Shown: piece by piece, positions 22,449 to 35,500 of the stretch
How the letters are laid out: every line of letters begins with the position of its first letter
How positions within the stretch are numbered: the first letter of the stretch is position 1
Assembly: GCF_016808335.1 (NCBI RefSeq)
Contig: NC_053150.1
Coordinates: forward strand, 45,411,607-45,475,606
Source: Panicum virgatum
Lineage: Eukaryota > Streptophyta > Magnoliopsida > Poales > Poaceae
DNA: 64,000 bases
Reading direction: 5' to 3'
Notes under the pieces: generated by a model
Told to the model about the DNA's origin: nothing
The model's database searches: none
What the model saw: the letters and a program-made list of their open reading frames with translations, nothing else
Program-made: the position numbers and the translations under genes

Positions 22449-23751
22449 TGTGCGCGAGACAGGGCAGGGCAGCTCAGAGCCGTTGCTGCTGGCCCGTGTG
22501 CGTTCTTGGCTGCTGCAAGCCACCACGCACCGGATACGGCAGGTCGGTAGCGCCGTAGCGTCGCATCCTCGCCGTGTCCGGTGTACCTTCTACCTGAACG
22601 GCAAGAGGATGAGCAGCCCCCCCCCCCCCACCCCCACCCCCCCCACCCCCAGGCCCCAGCTGAGCCGCCGCGTGCACGTCACATCACCAGTATCCCACCA
22701 TGCCATTGCCACCAACCCTTTCCACGCGCATCGCTTTTTTTCCTGTGCGAGCCTTGGAGTCCTGACCATGCCCGGCCATCGGCATCCATCCTGGTGACTC
22801 GTTTCCCTCCCCTGATCCATACTGAAGAAAAAGCATCGACCAAAGTTGCATGGACTACTCATGGAGCAGCGCAGGATTCGTGGATCTGCACTTGACAATT
22901 CCGGCTTCGTTCGGAAACCCTGGCGGCGGCTGGGGATCAAAGTCCAAACCCTATCATGTCTGCGCCGGCGAGCGTTGACATGTGCGTCTACCAATCATGG
23001 ACCTCAAGGATCTCTGTCGGGCGACAACGGCCAACGGGGGCCGGCTGTCCGAAACGGGTGAAATCAGAACACTGATGGATTGGGTTGCAGTCGTATGATA
23101 CGCTACAGTGCTGCTAATGCAACTGCAATTGCTAAGAAGGGGGTCTGGCTGGACAGTGGCCACGATCACTGCTGCTGCAGACACACGAGCGGAACAGCAA
23201 CCCCAAGCCCCACAGGCTGCTGCAGCTGCAGTCGTGAGAGGTCGGCAGCGAGCTCGCGTCACGGCGGGTCGGTAACAGTTGGTTGGCAGTCGGCAGCGCC
23301 CGGCGCCGTGGCCCAGCTTGCCCAGGGGACGACTGGTGCCGGCAGCGCCGGCGGCGTCAGCGCGCCCCGGGCACTCACGTGAGAGTCTGGGCCCGCCCAG
23401 CCGGACCGGGGCGGGGACGGGTCGCCGCCGGGCTTGGCGTTCTCGTTCTCCCACATGCTGCTGCCGCACGGCCCGCACCCGCACGGCCGCGTTAAGAGAG
23501 AGGCCCCGGCGACGGCCAGCCACGGCCACGCGCACGCGGACGACGACGGGAGAGGAGAGGCGTCCCCGCCGGTGGCGCGGGGGAGAAAGCAAAAAGCAAG
23601 GCGCTTGGTGGGCTGCGTGGGGCGTGTGGCCCACCAGCGCCCACTTGACACGTCCCCTGCCCGTGGGCCCGACCCGTCTGCACGTGCTCGGTTACTCCAG
23701 GTTGGGCCCGCCCAACTTCCAGCTCCGTTTTCCCACCCAGCTCGGTCCAAA

Positions 23752-24085
23752 GGCCGTGTTTAGATGAACGGCAAAAAAAAAATTACGATGAAATCTTACT
23801 AATTTGAAGTACTAAATGAAATCTATTTATAAAACTTTTTATACAGATGAGTTGTAAATTGCGAGATGAATCTAATGATGCTAGTTAATTCATAATTAGT
23901 GGATGGTTATTGTAGCATCACTGTTGCAAATTATAGATTAAGTATGCTCATTAGATTCGTCTCGTGATTTACAGTCCATCTATGCAAAAAAATTTATAAA
24001 TAGACTTCATTTAGTACTCCATGCATATCGTCCAAACATTTGATGTGCTTTTTTTGTGTTTACGGGTTGTGATCTAAACAGGGCC
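23752..24085. mobile_element. MITE with GGCC-TGTTTAGAT ends (right copy)
   Basis: Counterpart of 1305-1638, same ends and AAA flanks. Confidence 0.8.
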
Positions 24086-25414
24086 AAAGCCTGCACCAAA
24101 CGAGTCGCTGTCACGATTTTTTTTTCTTTTGTGCTCGTTGTGACGAGCCGAGACGCGACACGGCAGCGTTCGGCGACGTGGTTCATGCTGCGCCCGGGAC
24201 GGGACGGAGATCGCCCGTGTCGGGATACCGGCGGAGCCTTTGACGGGCCCGGAGAACCACCTCGCCGCCGGCTGGCCGGCGGGAAGAAAAGAGCAGGGGA
24301 ATCGGACTAAAAGTTGACGTCAACCTCTCGGAAAACGGACGCGCTGCGACGGGCAGGCAGGTTGACGGCCTGACGGGAGGGGAAGGGAGGGTTCGAGGCC
24401 ACGTGCGCGGCGCCGCGGCGCCAGGGCAACGTCGTCGCCGTCCGTCCGCCTAACGCCGCGCCGTCCCACCCGACTGACGGCGTCCAAGGCGGACGCCTCG
24501 CTCTCGGCTCTCCGGCCTCCGCCTCACGCGCTCGGCGACAAGCGGGGGCGACCGGCCGAGGCGGGGGGACGGGGCCCACCGCACGCGGCCCGGGCCACCG
24601 GTCACGCCTAGCGAGGCGACGGGCTCGGAGGGTGGTGCCGTGCGGTGGGGTCCTCGCGTCTCCCCGCGGTGCGCCTCGGGTGGACGGGGAAAAAAAGGAG
24701 AAAAGAGTCCCGGCTAGGCTATAGGGGGTCGTGCTGTGTCCGCACGTGACCGGAGCCGCTCGCGACGCCGATGCCTCTCCCTCGCGTGGCCTCGACAGCG
24801 ACAGCGGCGCGGCCGGGGCCGCCACCCGCCACGACGTGCCGGCGACGCTCGATTCCCCGGACGACGTTTTCTTCAGACATCTTCCGTCCGATTTTCTGGA
24901 AGCTGGACTACCTCCACAGCTTGCTGTCTGCAAGAAGGTCACGTGCACGTGCTTACGCCTTCGAAGACGTGGTTTTGGATCACTGGTTCACTGCACGATC
25001 GGGGAAAAAGAGGACACGACGCAACAAACCAGCAGACCATTTTTTTATTTTGTAGGATTAACCAGCAGAGCAGTTGGAGTCTTGGAGAGCCACGGGCGCC
25101 CGGCTCGCAAACATGCTGCAGAAAGCCAGAAACCTTCCCTTTCCTCGCCGCTTCTTTTGTTGTCGTCCCCCAGCGCGCGCGGGGGCTGCGGGACCCACCG
25201 GGCCACCGCGTGTGCGTTGGCCACGTGATCCGCCGGAGGCCGGGACGGCGACGACGACGACGACGTACTCCCCTGCCCGCTGCCCCTCCCCTCCCCCGGG
25301 CCCCGCCCGCCCTCACGTGATCCGGCGGCGCGGCGCCAACCGCAGAGGCGCCCGCCACGGCACCACCACTCTCGCGCGCGCCCCCACGCGTCACGGCCAC
25401 TAGCGCTTTAATTA

Positions 25415-25647
25415 GGCCCCGTTTAGTTCCCAAAATTTTTCCTACCGTACCCGTTACATCGAATTTTTAGATACATACATGAAGCATTAAATATAGTTGA
25501 AAAAAATAACTAATTATACAGTCTGACTGATTTTCACGAGATGAATCTAACGACGTTAAATAATCCATGATTAGACATTAATTGGCAAATAACAACGAAA
25601 GTGCTACAGTATCAAAACCCAAACTTTTTCGCGAACTAAACGGGGCC
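25415..25647. mobile_element. Tourist-like MITE (right copy)
   Basis: Counterpart of 2968-3200, with TTA flanks and GGCCCCGTTTAGTT inverted ends. Confidence 0.88.
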
Positions 25648-26763
25648 TTAAGCGATCACATGGCCCGCGAGCACGGGGATTAGGGCGGCCTCCGGCATCA
25701 CGTCACGGGGGCCCCCCAGTTAATCCAATTCCAAACCCTGCCGCGCAAGCAACACAGCGGCGATGACTTTTGCACCCGGCAGGTTAATTTACGGATCCCT
25801 AAACCGATTCTTTAAACAAAGGGGAAGGTACAGAATGTCGATCAAGTGGGCGAACCAGTTCTTAATCCGGCCCCGTTTAAATTACTCCGACCCGCGGGCC
25901 TTTTCATCCATCCATCCATCCCCGGAATCTTCCTCCGTGTCAGACTGTCAGACTGCCTCCGACACTTTACTAATCAAATCCACCTCTACTTAATCAAATT
26001 AATTACAATTAGTTCCTCCAGCAAAAGGACGGGGCTAGCTGCCAGCCTGCCACGTACTAGCTCTGGGAGTGTTTTTCTTTTGTTAAGAGCTCTTTTGTTT
26101 ACGCCAAGGAGCTGGCATGTCCGGCTTTGGGCGGAGGGCGCGCATGAGACGTACGCCGTGGCGGCATCGAGTGAGTGATCGAATGGTTCATTCCTCTTTG
26201 GAGCAAGGAGGATGAACAGGTAGGTAGGTGCCCAAGGGGTCATGTGACTCCATGATTGCAATTTTTACAACGAAGAAAATCGATCGATTTATCCTATATT
26301 TCAGGCCAAACCATCTCGCTTGGTCGGTTCAATTTGGCATGTTTTTAATCGCGTCATCTACTGATGAGTTGCTTCAAAGCTCGGAGCGGGGGGCAAAAGT
26401 CTCGACGTGATATAAAGAAACGCTATCTAAACAGCATTGTTAAGTGTCTTTAATGATTGGATTGGAAAAGAAAAACTGGGAGAACATGGGAGGATACCGC
26501 GAGCGTGATGGAGGGAGGAGGGGTAGATCCAAAGCGAGAGGGGAGCCAGCGTGCATGCACGGGGATATACAAATGGAGAAAGGGGCTTAGCGTAACATGG
26601 CCGGGCGATGCGAACAAGGCTACAGGCTGTTGTGTTCCGGGCGAGCCGTGCATACGGATACAGATTACTTGTAAAGTATGGTCGCAGCTAGATCTCTGCA
26701 GAAATGATTGGCGCCAGGCACTTTTCTCGCTCTGACATGGGGATACTGTTGTCAGAAGAGCTA

Positions 26764-27120
26764 GGCCATGTTTAGTTCCCACCCCATAAACCTCGTAAAC
26801 ACAAAAAAAAACGTCACATCGAATATTTCGACATATGTATGGAGTACTAAATGAAGTCTATTTACAAAACTTTTTGCATGGATGGGCTGTAAATCGCGAG
26901 ACGAATCTAATGAGTCTATATAATCCATAATTTGCAACAGTGATGCTACAGTAACCATTCGCTAATTATTGATTAATCATGAATTAATTAGCATCATTAG
27001 ATTCGTCTCGCGATTTACAACCCATATGTGAAAAAAGTTTTGTAAATAGACTTTATTTAATACTTCAAATTAGCAAGATTCCGTCGCAAAAAAATTTTGT
27101 GTTTCATCTAAACACACCCC
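26764..27120. mobile_element. MITE with GGCCATGTTTAGTT end (right copy)
   Basis: Counterpart of 4317-4672. It is one base longer because of an A-run difference near 26806. Confidence 0.8.
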
Positions 27121-27342
27121 TAGTACCAAATTGTTAGTGAAGGCCTGAATGCCTGATGAGTGGTGACTGCCACTGCCTACAGGTTACAAGTAGCTGCTCT
27201 GATGAGTATATTGGAGATGTGCAGTGCTGAGGCCAAGTAGAGCAGCGTAGAGAAAATATATGCACAAAAATAACAAATATGTCATCAGTGACTCATTATT
27301 TTTTTTGAAGGAAAATCAGTGGTTCGTTTGATAACTTTTTTA

Positions 27343-27577
27343 CTCCCTCCGTTCCAAATGATAGGTCGTTTGACTTTTTTGATACCAAGTTTGACCACTC
27401 GTCTTATTCAAAAAATTTATGCAAACATAGTCAAAATTAAACCATTCTTCAAGAACTTGTATTAATAAAGCAAGCCACAACAAAAGAAGTGATGTTTTAC
27501 ACAAATTTTTGAATAAGACGAGTGGTCAAATTTGGGGTTGAAAAAGTCAAACGACCTACAATTTGAAACGGAGGGAG
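27343..27577. mobile_element. Stowaway MITE (right copy)
   Basis: Counterpart of 4895-5129, with TA flanks and CTCCCTCCGTTCC / CGGAGGGAG ends. Confidence 0.92.
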
Positions 27578-28627
27578 TACCTCACAAAATCGCAAAACAA
27601 TAGTAACTTTCTAGCAGCAAAACACAGTGAGTGATGATTGGTGTGCAGGGAGATTAGCAGTTTAGCACACGGTGCCGCTTGTGAGGGAAACATGGGGTCG
27701 GCACTTGTTTACGTTTTCTTAGAGCAAGATTAATAGGATGTGCAGGAGTACATCTTCGCCCACTTGAGCGGGCGTTTCACCAGCCGCCTGCTCCCTTCTC
27801 TCTCCTGCTTTCTCTCTTTTCTTGCTCTTAGCTGGGGAACGGGAAGGCCATCACCCATGCGCCCGCGCCACTGCTTTTGCGTAGCCATGCACTAAACAAT
27901 GCACCGCCACCGGCGACCATGGCCCTGCTCGCCGTCACGAGCCCGTCTTTTCCCGGCCGGCACACGGAGACGGAGATGACGGTGCCTACGCGCCGCGCAT
28001 GTGCGTATCCCGCCCGCTGGCCGGGCTCGCTTTCGTGTGCAACCACCGCGGCATATGGGGTGCCGCCTGTCGGCCACGAGTCGGGAGGGTGACGGGTAAA
28101 GGGCGCCGCGCCAGGCACCAGCTGCCGGCCCCGTCCTGGCTAGCTCGGCAAAGGCGTCGCCTCTCGCCTAGCCTTCGCGAAAAGAACTCGTTGGGTCGGG
28201 TTGGCGCGGCACATGACGGTCGTGGATCGGTGCGCATGACAGAAGCGCGGGGGGGGGGCTCGATCCTGAATTCCTGATCGCTATAGCTGGAGAGGACGGC
28301 CTCCGCCATGGCCGCGATCTCGATCTGTGCCGGCAGCCGGCAGGCACGGGCGGCAACTAGCGCCGGTAGAAGGCGTATGGCCGTATGCGGACGCAGCGCC
28401 TCGGCTCGGCACCGGCGGCCGCGTCCGTCCACGGTCGGCGCGGCGCGGGGGCACAGGCGCGGCCGCGCGGAGACCGTCGCACCGGGCCCTGGCGCAGGTG
28501 CAGGCATCCCACGCGCGACTGTGGCGGGCACGGGCAGGCACGTGCGGCAGGTGTCACAGTGTCAGCGCCGCACGTGGGTCGTCGGCCCTCCTCAGCCGCA
28601 AAGGCTGCGGCGCGGGCCTCCTCTCAG

Positions 28628-28889
28628 GCCGTGTTTGGTTTGTATCAGTACTAGTAGCACAAAAATTTTGACTATTAATTAGGGTACTAAATAAAGACAA
28701 TTTATAAAACTAACTCCACAGCTCTGTTCTACTTCGCGAGACGAACCTAATGAGGCATTTAACTGCACGATTAGAGGATGGTTACTGTAGCATCACTGTA
28801 GTCAATCATCGATTAATTACTATCATTACACTCATCCGTGAAAACTTTTTATAAATAAATTTCGTTTAGTACTCCATACATTGAAGATT
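28628..28889. mobile_element. Degenerate MITE (right copy)
   Basis: Counterpart of 6179-6440. One transition (G to A in a CG context, near 28885) separates the two. The right end is unclear. Confidence 0.6.
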
Positions 28890-29739
28890 TTTTTTTCAAG
28901 AATGGGTTGCTGGGCCCCAGTCCCAGCCGGCCGCGCACGCGACGCGAGGCGGGCGCCTGCGCCCGTGCGGCCTGTGGTCTCTTGCGCCCAGTTGGGGGGC
29001 CATGTCTGCGCACCCGCACGGGGCATTGTCCCCCCTCAACTCGGCGCGGTCCGTGCGGTGCTGCAGGCGGAGGTGACGGCACGTACCCTCCTCGTCGTAC
29101 GTGGCCGCACACGCACCGTGCGTTCGTGCATGGTGACCGCCTAGGTACGAGGACGCGAGCTGGTTAAACGTTTTTTCGCGTCACAAATGACAGAACCAAA
29201 TGCATTTGTTTAAACAAAAAGATTTTGACGCTATTTGACTTGGCACTTGGCAGGATTTTTCTGTTGATCACTCGCGCACGATGCTGGTTATTTTTGCTTC
29301 TGCACAAGCAGCCCTGCAAAGAAATGCTCAGTAACTCGCGCGTTCCAAAATAATCAAATTTATCTCACAAAAAAGTCACCAGATTCCGCACGGCACCATC
29401 ACGGGAGTCAAGCGAGCGCGTGTTTCTTTCGTCCCGATGATCAGCTTTATCTCTCCGCTTTTGAAGAAAAAACAGGGGCGGGTCGGGTCATCACGTTTTC
29501 GACACGAGTGCACACGAGCGCCACCAGCGGAGAATTAGTCATTTTATAAAGGAAAAAAAGGATTCGAGTTCTCTGACAGATTATCCGCCGTAAAACGAAG
29601 CTTCCCAACGGATCGATCAACGCCGGAGTTCATACGAAGAAAAAAAAATCAGCCGTACCAGCGCCGTCCTAATCTAATCCTCGCGGTGTTCTAGTTTCAC
29701 GAGGTGCGCACGGCACGGCACAGGAAACTAGCACGGCGC

Positions 29740-30078
29740 GGGTTGTTTGGTCTAGGAGCTAAATTCTAGATTATATCACGTCACAAAATATTAATATTTA
29801 AAAGTACTAAATGAAGTTTAATTACAAAATTAATTTCAGAATTTTGAGACTAAAATGCGAGACAAATTTAATGAGTTATGTTAATTCATGTTTAGCGAAT
29901 AATTACTGTAGCACAAATGTAGCAAATTCTATATTAATTTAGATCATTAGCTTCATCTCGCGAATTAGCACTCATTTGTGTAAAATATTTTATAAACAGA
30001 TCTTATTTGATAGTTCTAAATAGTAAGATTTTTTTGATGTGACAGAGGCTAAAAAAATTTGCTGAAACCAAACAGCCT
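29740..30078. mobile_element. MITE with GTTGTTTGGTCTA end (right copy)
   Basis: Counterpart of 7291-7629. Confidence 0.7.
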
Positions 30079-30192
30079 CGCATGCGCAGAGGGCGGCGGA
30101 GGGTGCTGTCACGTGTCCGTAGGACCAAAGCTCACAAGGTTGCCGTCGACGTCAGCACTGAGTGGGGCGGTAAGAATCTCTTCTCATGGAGG

Positions 30193-30837
30193 GCTAGTTT
30201 AGTTGTGCGTTTTTGAAATGAGAACATATCGAGTGGAAATCACAACTTTGTGAAAAATTATATAAATTACGGCAAAAAATTGTCTAAATTCACCAAAAAA
30301 TTACATATATAGATTATATGATGATACACAATCTTATAAAATATCTGAAATTTGTTATTTTTATATCTCACAAATAAAGTCGAGTTTGGACATGATATTT
30401 TACAAAATTGAGTATCATCATATCATCTACATGTGTGATTGTTTTTGGTGAATTTAAACAACATTTTTGACATGATTTGCACAGGTTTTCACGAAGTTGT
30501 GTTTTCCACCCGATATGTTCCCTTTTGAAATAAAATCTTTGCATATTTAAAATTAAATATAGAATAATCATAAAATTAATTACAGAACTCGTTTGTAAAC
30601 TACGAGATAAATTTATGAAATCTAATTAATATGTTATTAGAACATGTGTACTGTAGTAATTACTGTAATAATTTAGTGACTAATCATAGCATAATTAGGC
30701 TCATTAGATTTGTCTCGTAATTTACAAATAAACTATGCAGTTCGGTTTTTATTTTGTATAGATTTAGTAATTCATGCATGTACGATTCTTTTTTGATGTA
30801 ATAATTTTGGAATTTTGAATTTTGCAACTAAATAAGA
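30193..30837. mobile_element. Outer AT-rich MITE interrupted by a MULE MITE (right copy)
   Basis: Counterpart of 7744-8388. Confidence 0.65.
30220..30522. mobile_element. Nested Mutator-type MITE with 9-bp target duplication (right copy)
   Basis: Counterpart of 7771-8073. One transition (AAGATT versus AAAATT) near 30412 separates the copies. Confidence 0.85.
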
Positions 30838-30978
30838 GCAAATTCTTAACCCACGGCTGATGCTGTTCACTGCTCACCCGTAGGGTGGATTCGGCGGCGA
30901 TGGGATGCTGGCGGTCACGCTGCTTGTGATAGCAGGCAAGGCAAAGCGAAGCGAAGCAGAGCAGGCGAGACGCGCGGT

Positions 30979-31505
30979 TAAAGATGGCAACGGGTAAAAT
31001 CCGCGCGGATATCAACTTCATAAACCCGTACCCGCGTGTTAAAATCCGCGCGCTGTGCCCGTGCCCGCAACCCGCAATGGGTAGAAAATGATACCCGTAC
31101 CCGCTATCCGCGGATACCCGCATACCCGCGGGTACGCCCGCATACCCGCAAGTTTTAGAAAATCAAACACAAGCACATTTTAATAGTATGTAAATATTAA
31201 TATGCACATCTATTTCTCAATATTAATAAATTATAACCTAATAATCAACACGTCAACACCATTTATTTGAGAAAACAAATAAATTTTAGCAAATAAATGA
31301 ACTAGTCTCATATATAATACATCACAAGAGTCATTATTTACGGATTTGCGGATTCGGGTATCAATTTTTCAAACCCGTTTGAAAATATCCGTTGGGTTTA
31401 CAGTTGTACCCGCGTCCATATCCGCGGGCACAAACTCAAACCCGTATCCGCGCGCCGTCGGATTTGGTATCCGCGGATACGCGGATATTTAGTACGTCAT
31501 CCCTA
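30979..31505. mobile_element. Non-autonomous hAT element with subterminal repeats (right copy)
   Basis: Counterpart of 8530-9056, with the same 7-of-8-bp flanking match. Confidence 0.8.
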
Positions 31506-32327
31506 CGCGCGGCGCGGATGCCACCAGCGTACTGGGAGGCTAGCAGCCAAGCATTATTGAGGTCGCTGTTGGACAAAGGGAAAAGGAAAGGAGTGGCCCT
31601 GCGGAATCTGGCCGGCGGGGGGGCACATGACCGGCCTCGGCGACCACCCCTCCCAGGCTCCCCCCACCTCCGATCTCTATCCACGGGATGCCCGCAATCT
31701 TCGGCCTCATGTGCCGCCCGCCTTCTCCACCCCCAACCGTCACGTGACCCCTCTCCCCCTCTCGCCCGCCCTCTGCTCCAGTGCGCCTCCTCAGGCTCCG
31801 ATCGGTGACCCGCGGCCGCCGCTCCTCCCCTGGCTGCCGGATCGGCTCCGCGTCGCCGTCCGCCGGCATCACATAACATGCTCCCGTTCCCGTCCAAAAC
31901 CCCGTCCGTTTCTCACCGCCCCACCGCGCGCGCGTGAGCCGGCGACGAGCGGGCGCTCTCGGACAAAGCGCCGAGCGTCCGATCCCTGTCAGCGCCGTCG
32001 CGGTCACGCCCCACTAGCGACCGCGATGATTTTAGCGTAATCTAATCTACTACCGTGGCCGCCTGGCCAGGCGGATTAGCGGCGACTCATCCCGTCGGGT
32101 TAAAAAAAGAGGAAAAGTTACTGCGCTTCGCGTCAACGCCGCGGTCAACCCACGTCCGGCACGTGCTGGATCCCCACCGCGCCACCCGCCAGCCTCCACC
32201 GGCCGCGGTGCCCGTACACCTCAGGCCTCGGCCCCGCGCGCCGCTAACGGCCGTCGCGGTCGGGTAACGCTGCTGTCACGGAGAGGGGGCGTCTCCGCTG
32301 CTGGGTGCCTGCCTGGGTGTGCCGCCG

Positions 32328-32333
32328 TATAAA
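32328..32333 (+). promoter_or_regulatory. TATA box of the BIM1-like gene
   Basis: TATAAA in GCCGCCGTATAAAGCATCC. The predicted transcription start is near 32360, giving a GA-rich 5' UTR of about 150 bases before the ATG at 32508. Confidence 0.75.
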
Positions 32334-32507
32334 GCATCCCGCGCGGCACAGGACAGGAGGAAAGGAGAGGCCACGGACAGAGAAGGGAAGGGAGAAGCCT
32401 TGGAAGCTGCAGCAGAGATCTCTCCCCTCGCCCTCCCTCTCCCACGCGCCCCGCGGGCTCGAGGTAGACGAAGGCGGAGCCGAGCTGCCGAGGTGTAATG
32501 CGTGGTT

Positions 32508-35500
32508 ATGGGGCTGCAAGGTAAAATCCCGCTCGCGCCATTGCTCGACCTGCTTTTCCTTCGTTTAGTCTCGTGCTTCGGATTCGAATTCTCGGTTTCC
32601 ATGGGCGGGAGATGGATCGGGTGATCCTCCTCGAGTTTGGTTTCATGCTTCCTGACGGCGAGAGGTTGCTGCTGGGGGGCTTGCGAATGCAGGGGATAAG
32701 GCAACGCACGACTTCCTCACGCTCTACAGCGCCGCCAAGGACTCCGCCCTGCCGCTGCTGCCGGAATCCAAGCCGCCTCCGCCGCCGCCCGCTCATCAAG
32801 GTGCGTGCGCTTCAGCGTCTCTCTCCTCCTCTGTCTCTGGGTGATGGATCACAATTCAGACGCTCGCGCGGCGAATCCTTCCAAGGTTTTGCCGAATTCG
32901 GTAATTCTACTAGTACACGATAGGCTGGGTCTGAAAACTGTCAGATGCTATTTGCTATAGTATGTTTGTACGAATTAACCTTCGAAATTACCTTTTTGAT
33001 GATTTTAGTTTTACGTTGCGTGGACAGCGTGGTTTGAGAAAGGCCGTGTTTGGATAAAACAACGAAAATTTTTGCACAAAAAGACGAATGCATGCATGAA
33101 GTACTAAACGAAGTTTATTTGTAAAACCTTTTTAGGAATGGGTGTAACTTTTCGAGACGAATCTAATGAGCCAAGTTTCATCATGATTGGCTACAGTGAT
33201 ACTACAGTAACCGCGCTCAATCATCCTCTAATCGTACGGTCAAATGCCTCATTAGCTAGAGCACCTGCTACAGTACCACAGTTGTGGAGGTAATTTTGTA
33301 ATTAGACTTTATTTAATACTACTAATTAGTGGTCAAAACTTTATTTCTCTCTCATCAAAATTTTTCTACCCTCCAACCAAACATGGCCAAAAGTAGACAA
33401 CGACGTCGACAGATTAACGGACCAAAGAAATGATCACGTGCACCTAGCTAAGGAGTAGTGGTGGATGCAAAGAGCCGTGCACGACCTTTTCTGCGCTCCT
33501 GGCAATCCGTCCATATTCTATTTCAATTTTCAAAGTTTGCAAAATTTGAAAGGGTTCGGTGTAGCATTCTCGCAGTTTTCGTGCCCCAGTCATCAGGTTT
33601 CTATGGGTTCTTTTGTTGTTTCGATCTTTTTTTGCATGCTTTTTAATTTTTATACGTCGTGCCGGAATGATTTCTCCGTGTTTTGCGGTGATTACGAATT
33701 TGCTGGTTTTTTCTCGGCTTTGTTCTGAACTGAAACCACAGCCGGTGCGCGTCGCGCAGGTTTCTTCCTCAAGACGCACGACTTCCTGCAGCCGCTGGAG
33801 CGGTCGTCGTCGCAGTCGCCGCCGCCGTCGCGACCCGCCGCGGAGAAGCCGCTCCGCCAGCACGCGCTTCCCGGCGGCATCGGCACCTTCAGCATCGGCC
33901 GCGCCGCCGCGGCGGACCAGCCCGGCGCCGCCGTCAAGCAGGAGCAGCCGCCCTTCGCCGTCTGGGGCCAGCCGGACCCTCGAGGTACGCCACGCACCAC
34001 GCGCGCTCTCGTTTTCCTTTCGCCGCTCCGGCTACGGTTGGTGGCGGCTTGACGCCGACGCGTAGCTCGCCGCAGGCGTGAGTCGCGTGGCACGCGGCCG
34101 CGAAGGTGCGTGCGTGCCGAGGCGGTGGAGCTTTTCTAGGGTGGGCGACGCTATAGTTCGTGGACTCGTAGGTCTGGTTGGCGCGGGATCCATGGACCCG
34201 GGCCGGACCCGTAGGCTAGGCCTTGTGGGCCTACTACGGGCCAGGACATCTCGTGGGCCTTTACCGGACACTGAGGGGTGTTTTGAAATAGAGACTTAAA
34301 AAAAGTCCCAAGAACTGTTTAGTATTTAGAAGTATTAAATAAATATTAATTATAAAACTAACTGCAGAACTCTGGGGTTAAACTGCGAGACGAATCTAAT
34401 GAGGTATATTAATCCATGATTAGCGAATGGTTACTGTAGCATCAATGTAGCAAATTATGAATTAATTAGGCTCATTAGATTCGTCTCGCGAAAAATCACT
34501 CAGCTGTCAAAAAACATTTATAAATAGATTTTATTTAATACTATAAAATAGTAAAATTCTTTTTAATGTGATAGGGACTTCTGAAAAAAATTAGGATCCA
34601 AACAGGGCCTAAGTCCATGGGCGGATGGCCGGACGGGGGAACTTGAACAGTTTTGACATTGTTGTCGCCGAGGACAAATAAATAGGCTCACTGCTCACAC
34701 ATCCTGATTTCTGATTACACATTCTCCCTAAAAAAATATAAAAAAGGGTAAAGCATCTTGAGCTACTGATCTCTATCCTCTCCTATGAAGCTGAATTTTT
34801 TTCGCCAACCTTTCCCATGTGTAGCTACCGATTTTCTAACTCCAAACTCCAAATGATTTCTTATTAAAAAAACTCCAAATGATTTTGTATGTTAAACCTG
34901 CATCCATTTTACTTTGATAAACTTATCATTGTGGTAGGCTCGTATTTTTTAACTGAACGTATGTTACGCTTTGCCAACCTCCAATCATTCATCAAAGAAA
35001 AGCCGGGGAAAAGGAAGACGTAGCTAAGGCGTGTGCTTTCCGCTGTGTCTGTTTGTCGACTTGGCAGGTCACCCGTGGTCTCTCCCCTTCGCCGCGCGCT
35101 GTGTCACCGTCGCCTCCGCCAGGCCGCAGCCACAGCAGCAGCAGCAGAGGCCGCCGGAGCGGAAGGCGGGAGGTGGCTTCATGGACGCCGGCTCCAGATC
35201 CAGCGGTGGGGCGGGCTTCGACGACGACGACGGCCTCGCCGCTCGCCGCGAGGTCTCCTCCACGCTCAAAGGTAACACGAGCTCAATTATGGTAAATCTG
35301 ACTCTTGTTCGTGTTGTTCGAGCCGTTTCGGAGGTTCGGTGATGTGAGAGGCGATTTTGACAGGGTTTTGGTTCCTTCATTCTTGTGTACTTTCTTGGTT
35401 GCAGAACTCTCGGTCAGGGTGGAGACCAAGGGGGGAAGCTGCAGCGGCAGCGCTGGGACGGACCAACTGCCCAACACGCCGCGCTCCAAGCACTCCGCCA

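Larger units (their letters stand above)
22449..32327. other. Upstream region of the intact BIM1 gene: MITE-rich, no gene recognised
   Basis: Right-copy equivalent of 1-9878: GC-rich blocks separated by MITEs, no recognisable gene. G-box cores CACGTG lie at 25222 and 25314. Whether any of it is promoter beyond the first few hundred bases before 32328 cannot be told. Confidence 0.6.
11585..34386 (+). other. Inferred complete second unit of a 22.8-kb tandem duplication
   Basis: The left copy ends at 11584, in a BIM1 intron, and is joined directly to the last intron and exon of a DNA-3-methyladenine glycosylase gene. The simplest explanation is a tandem duplication whose unit starts in that glycosylase intron and ends in BIM1 intron 3. 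Under this model 11585-34386 (22802 bp) is the whole second unit, and the sequence to the left of the window should hold another PI4K-gamma gene and another C2H2 gene, preceded by an intact glycosylase gene. This is inference from the junction; only half of unit 1 is visible. Confidence 0.7.
22449..34386 (+). repeat. Right copy of the segmental duplication
   Basis: Counterpart of 1-11584, in the same orientation. It continues past 34386 into the rest of a complete BIM1-like gene, so this copy keeps the ancestral arrangement at its right edge. It carries a 347-bp MITE (33042-33388) and a 3-bp CTC expansion in intron 2 that the left copy lacks. Homopolymer lengths differ by one base in a C run near 22620, an A run near 26806 and a G run near 28250. 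Confidence 0.95.
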
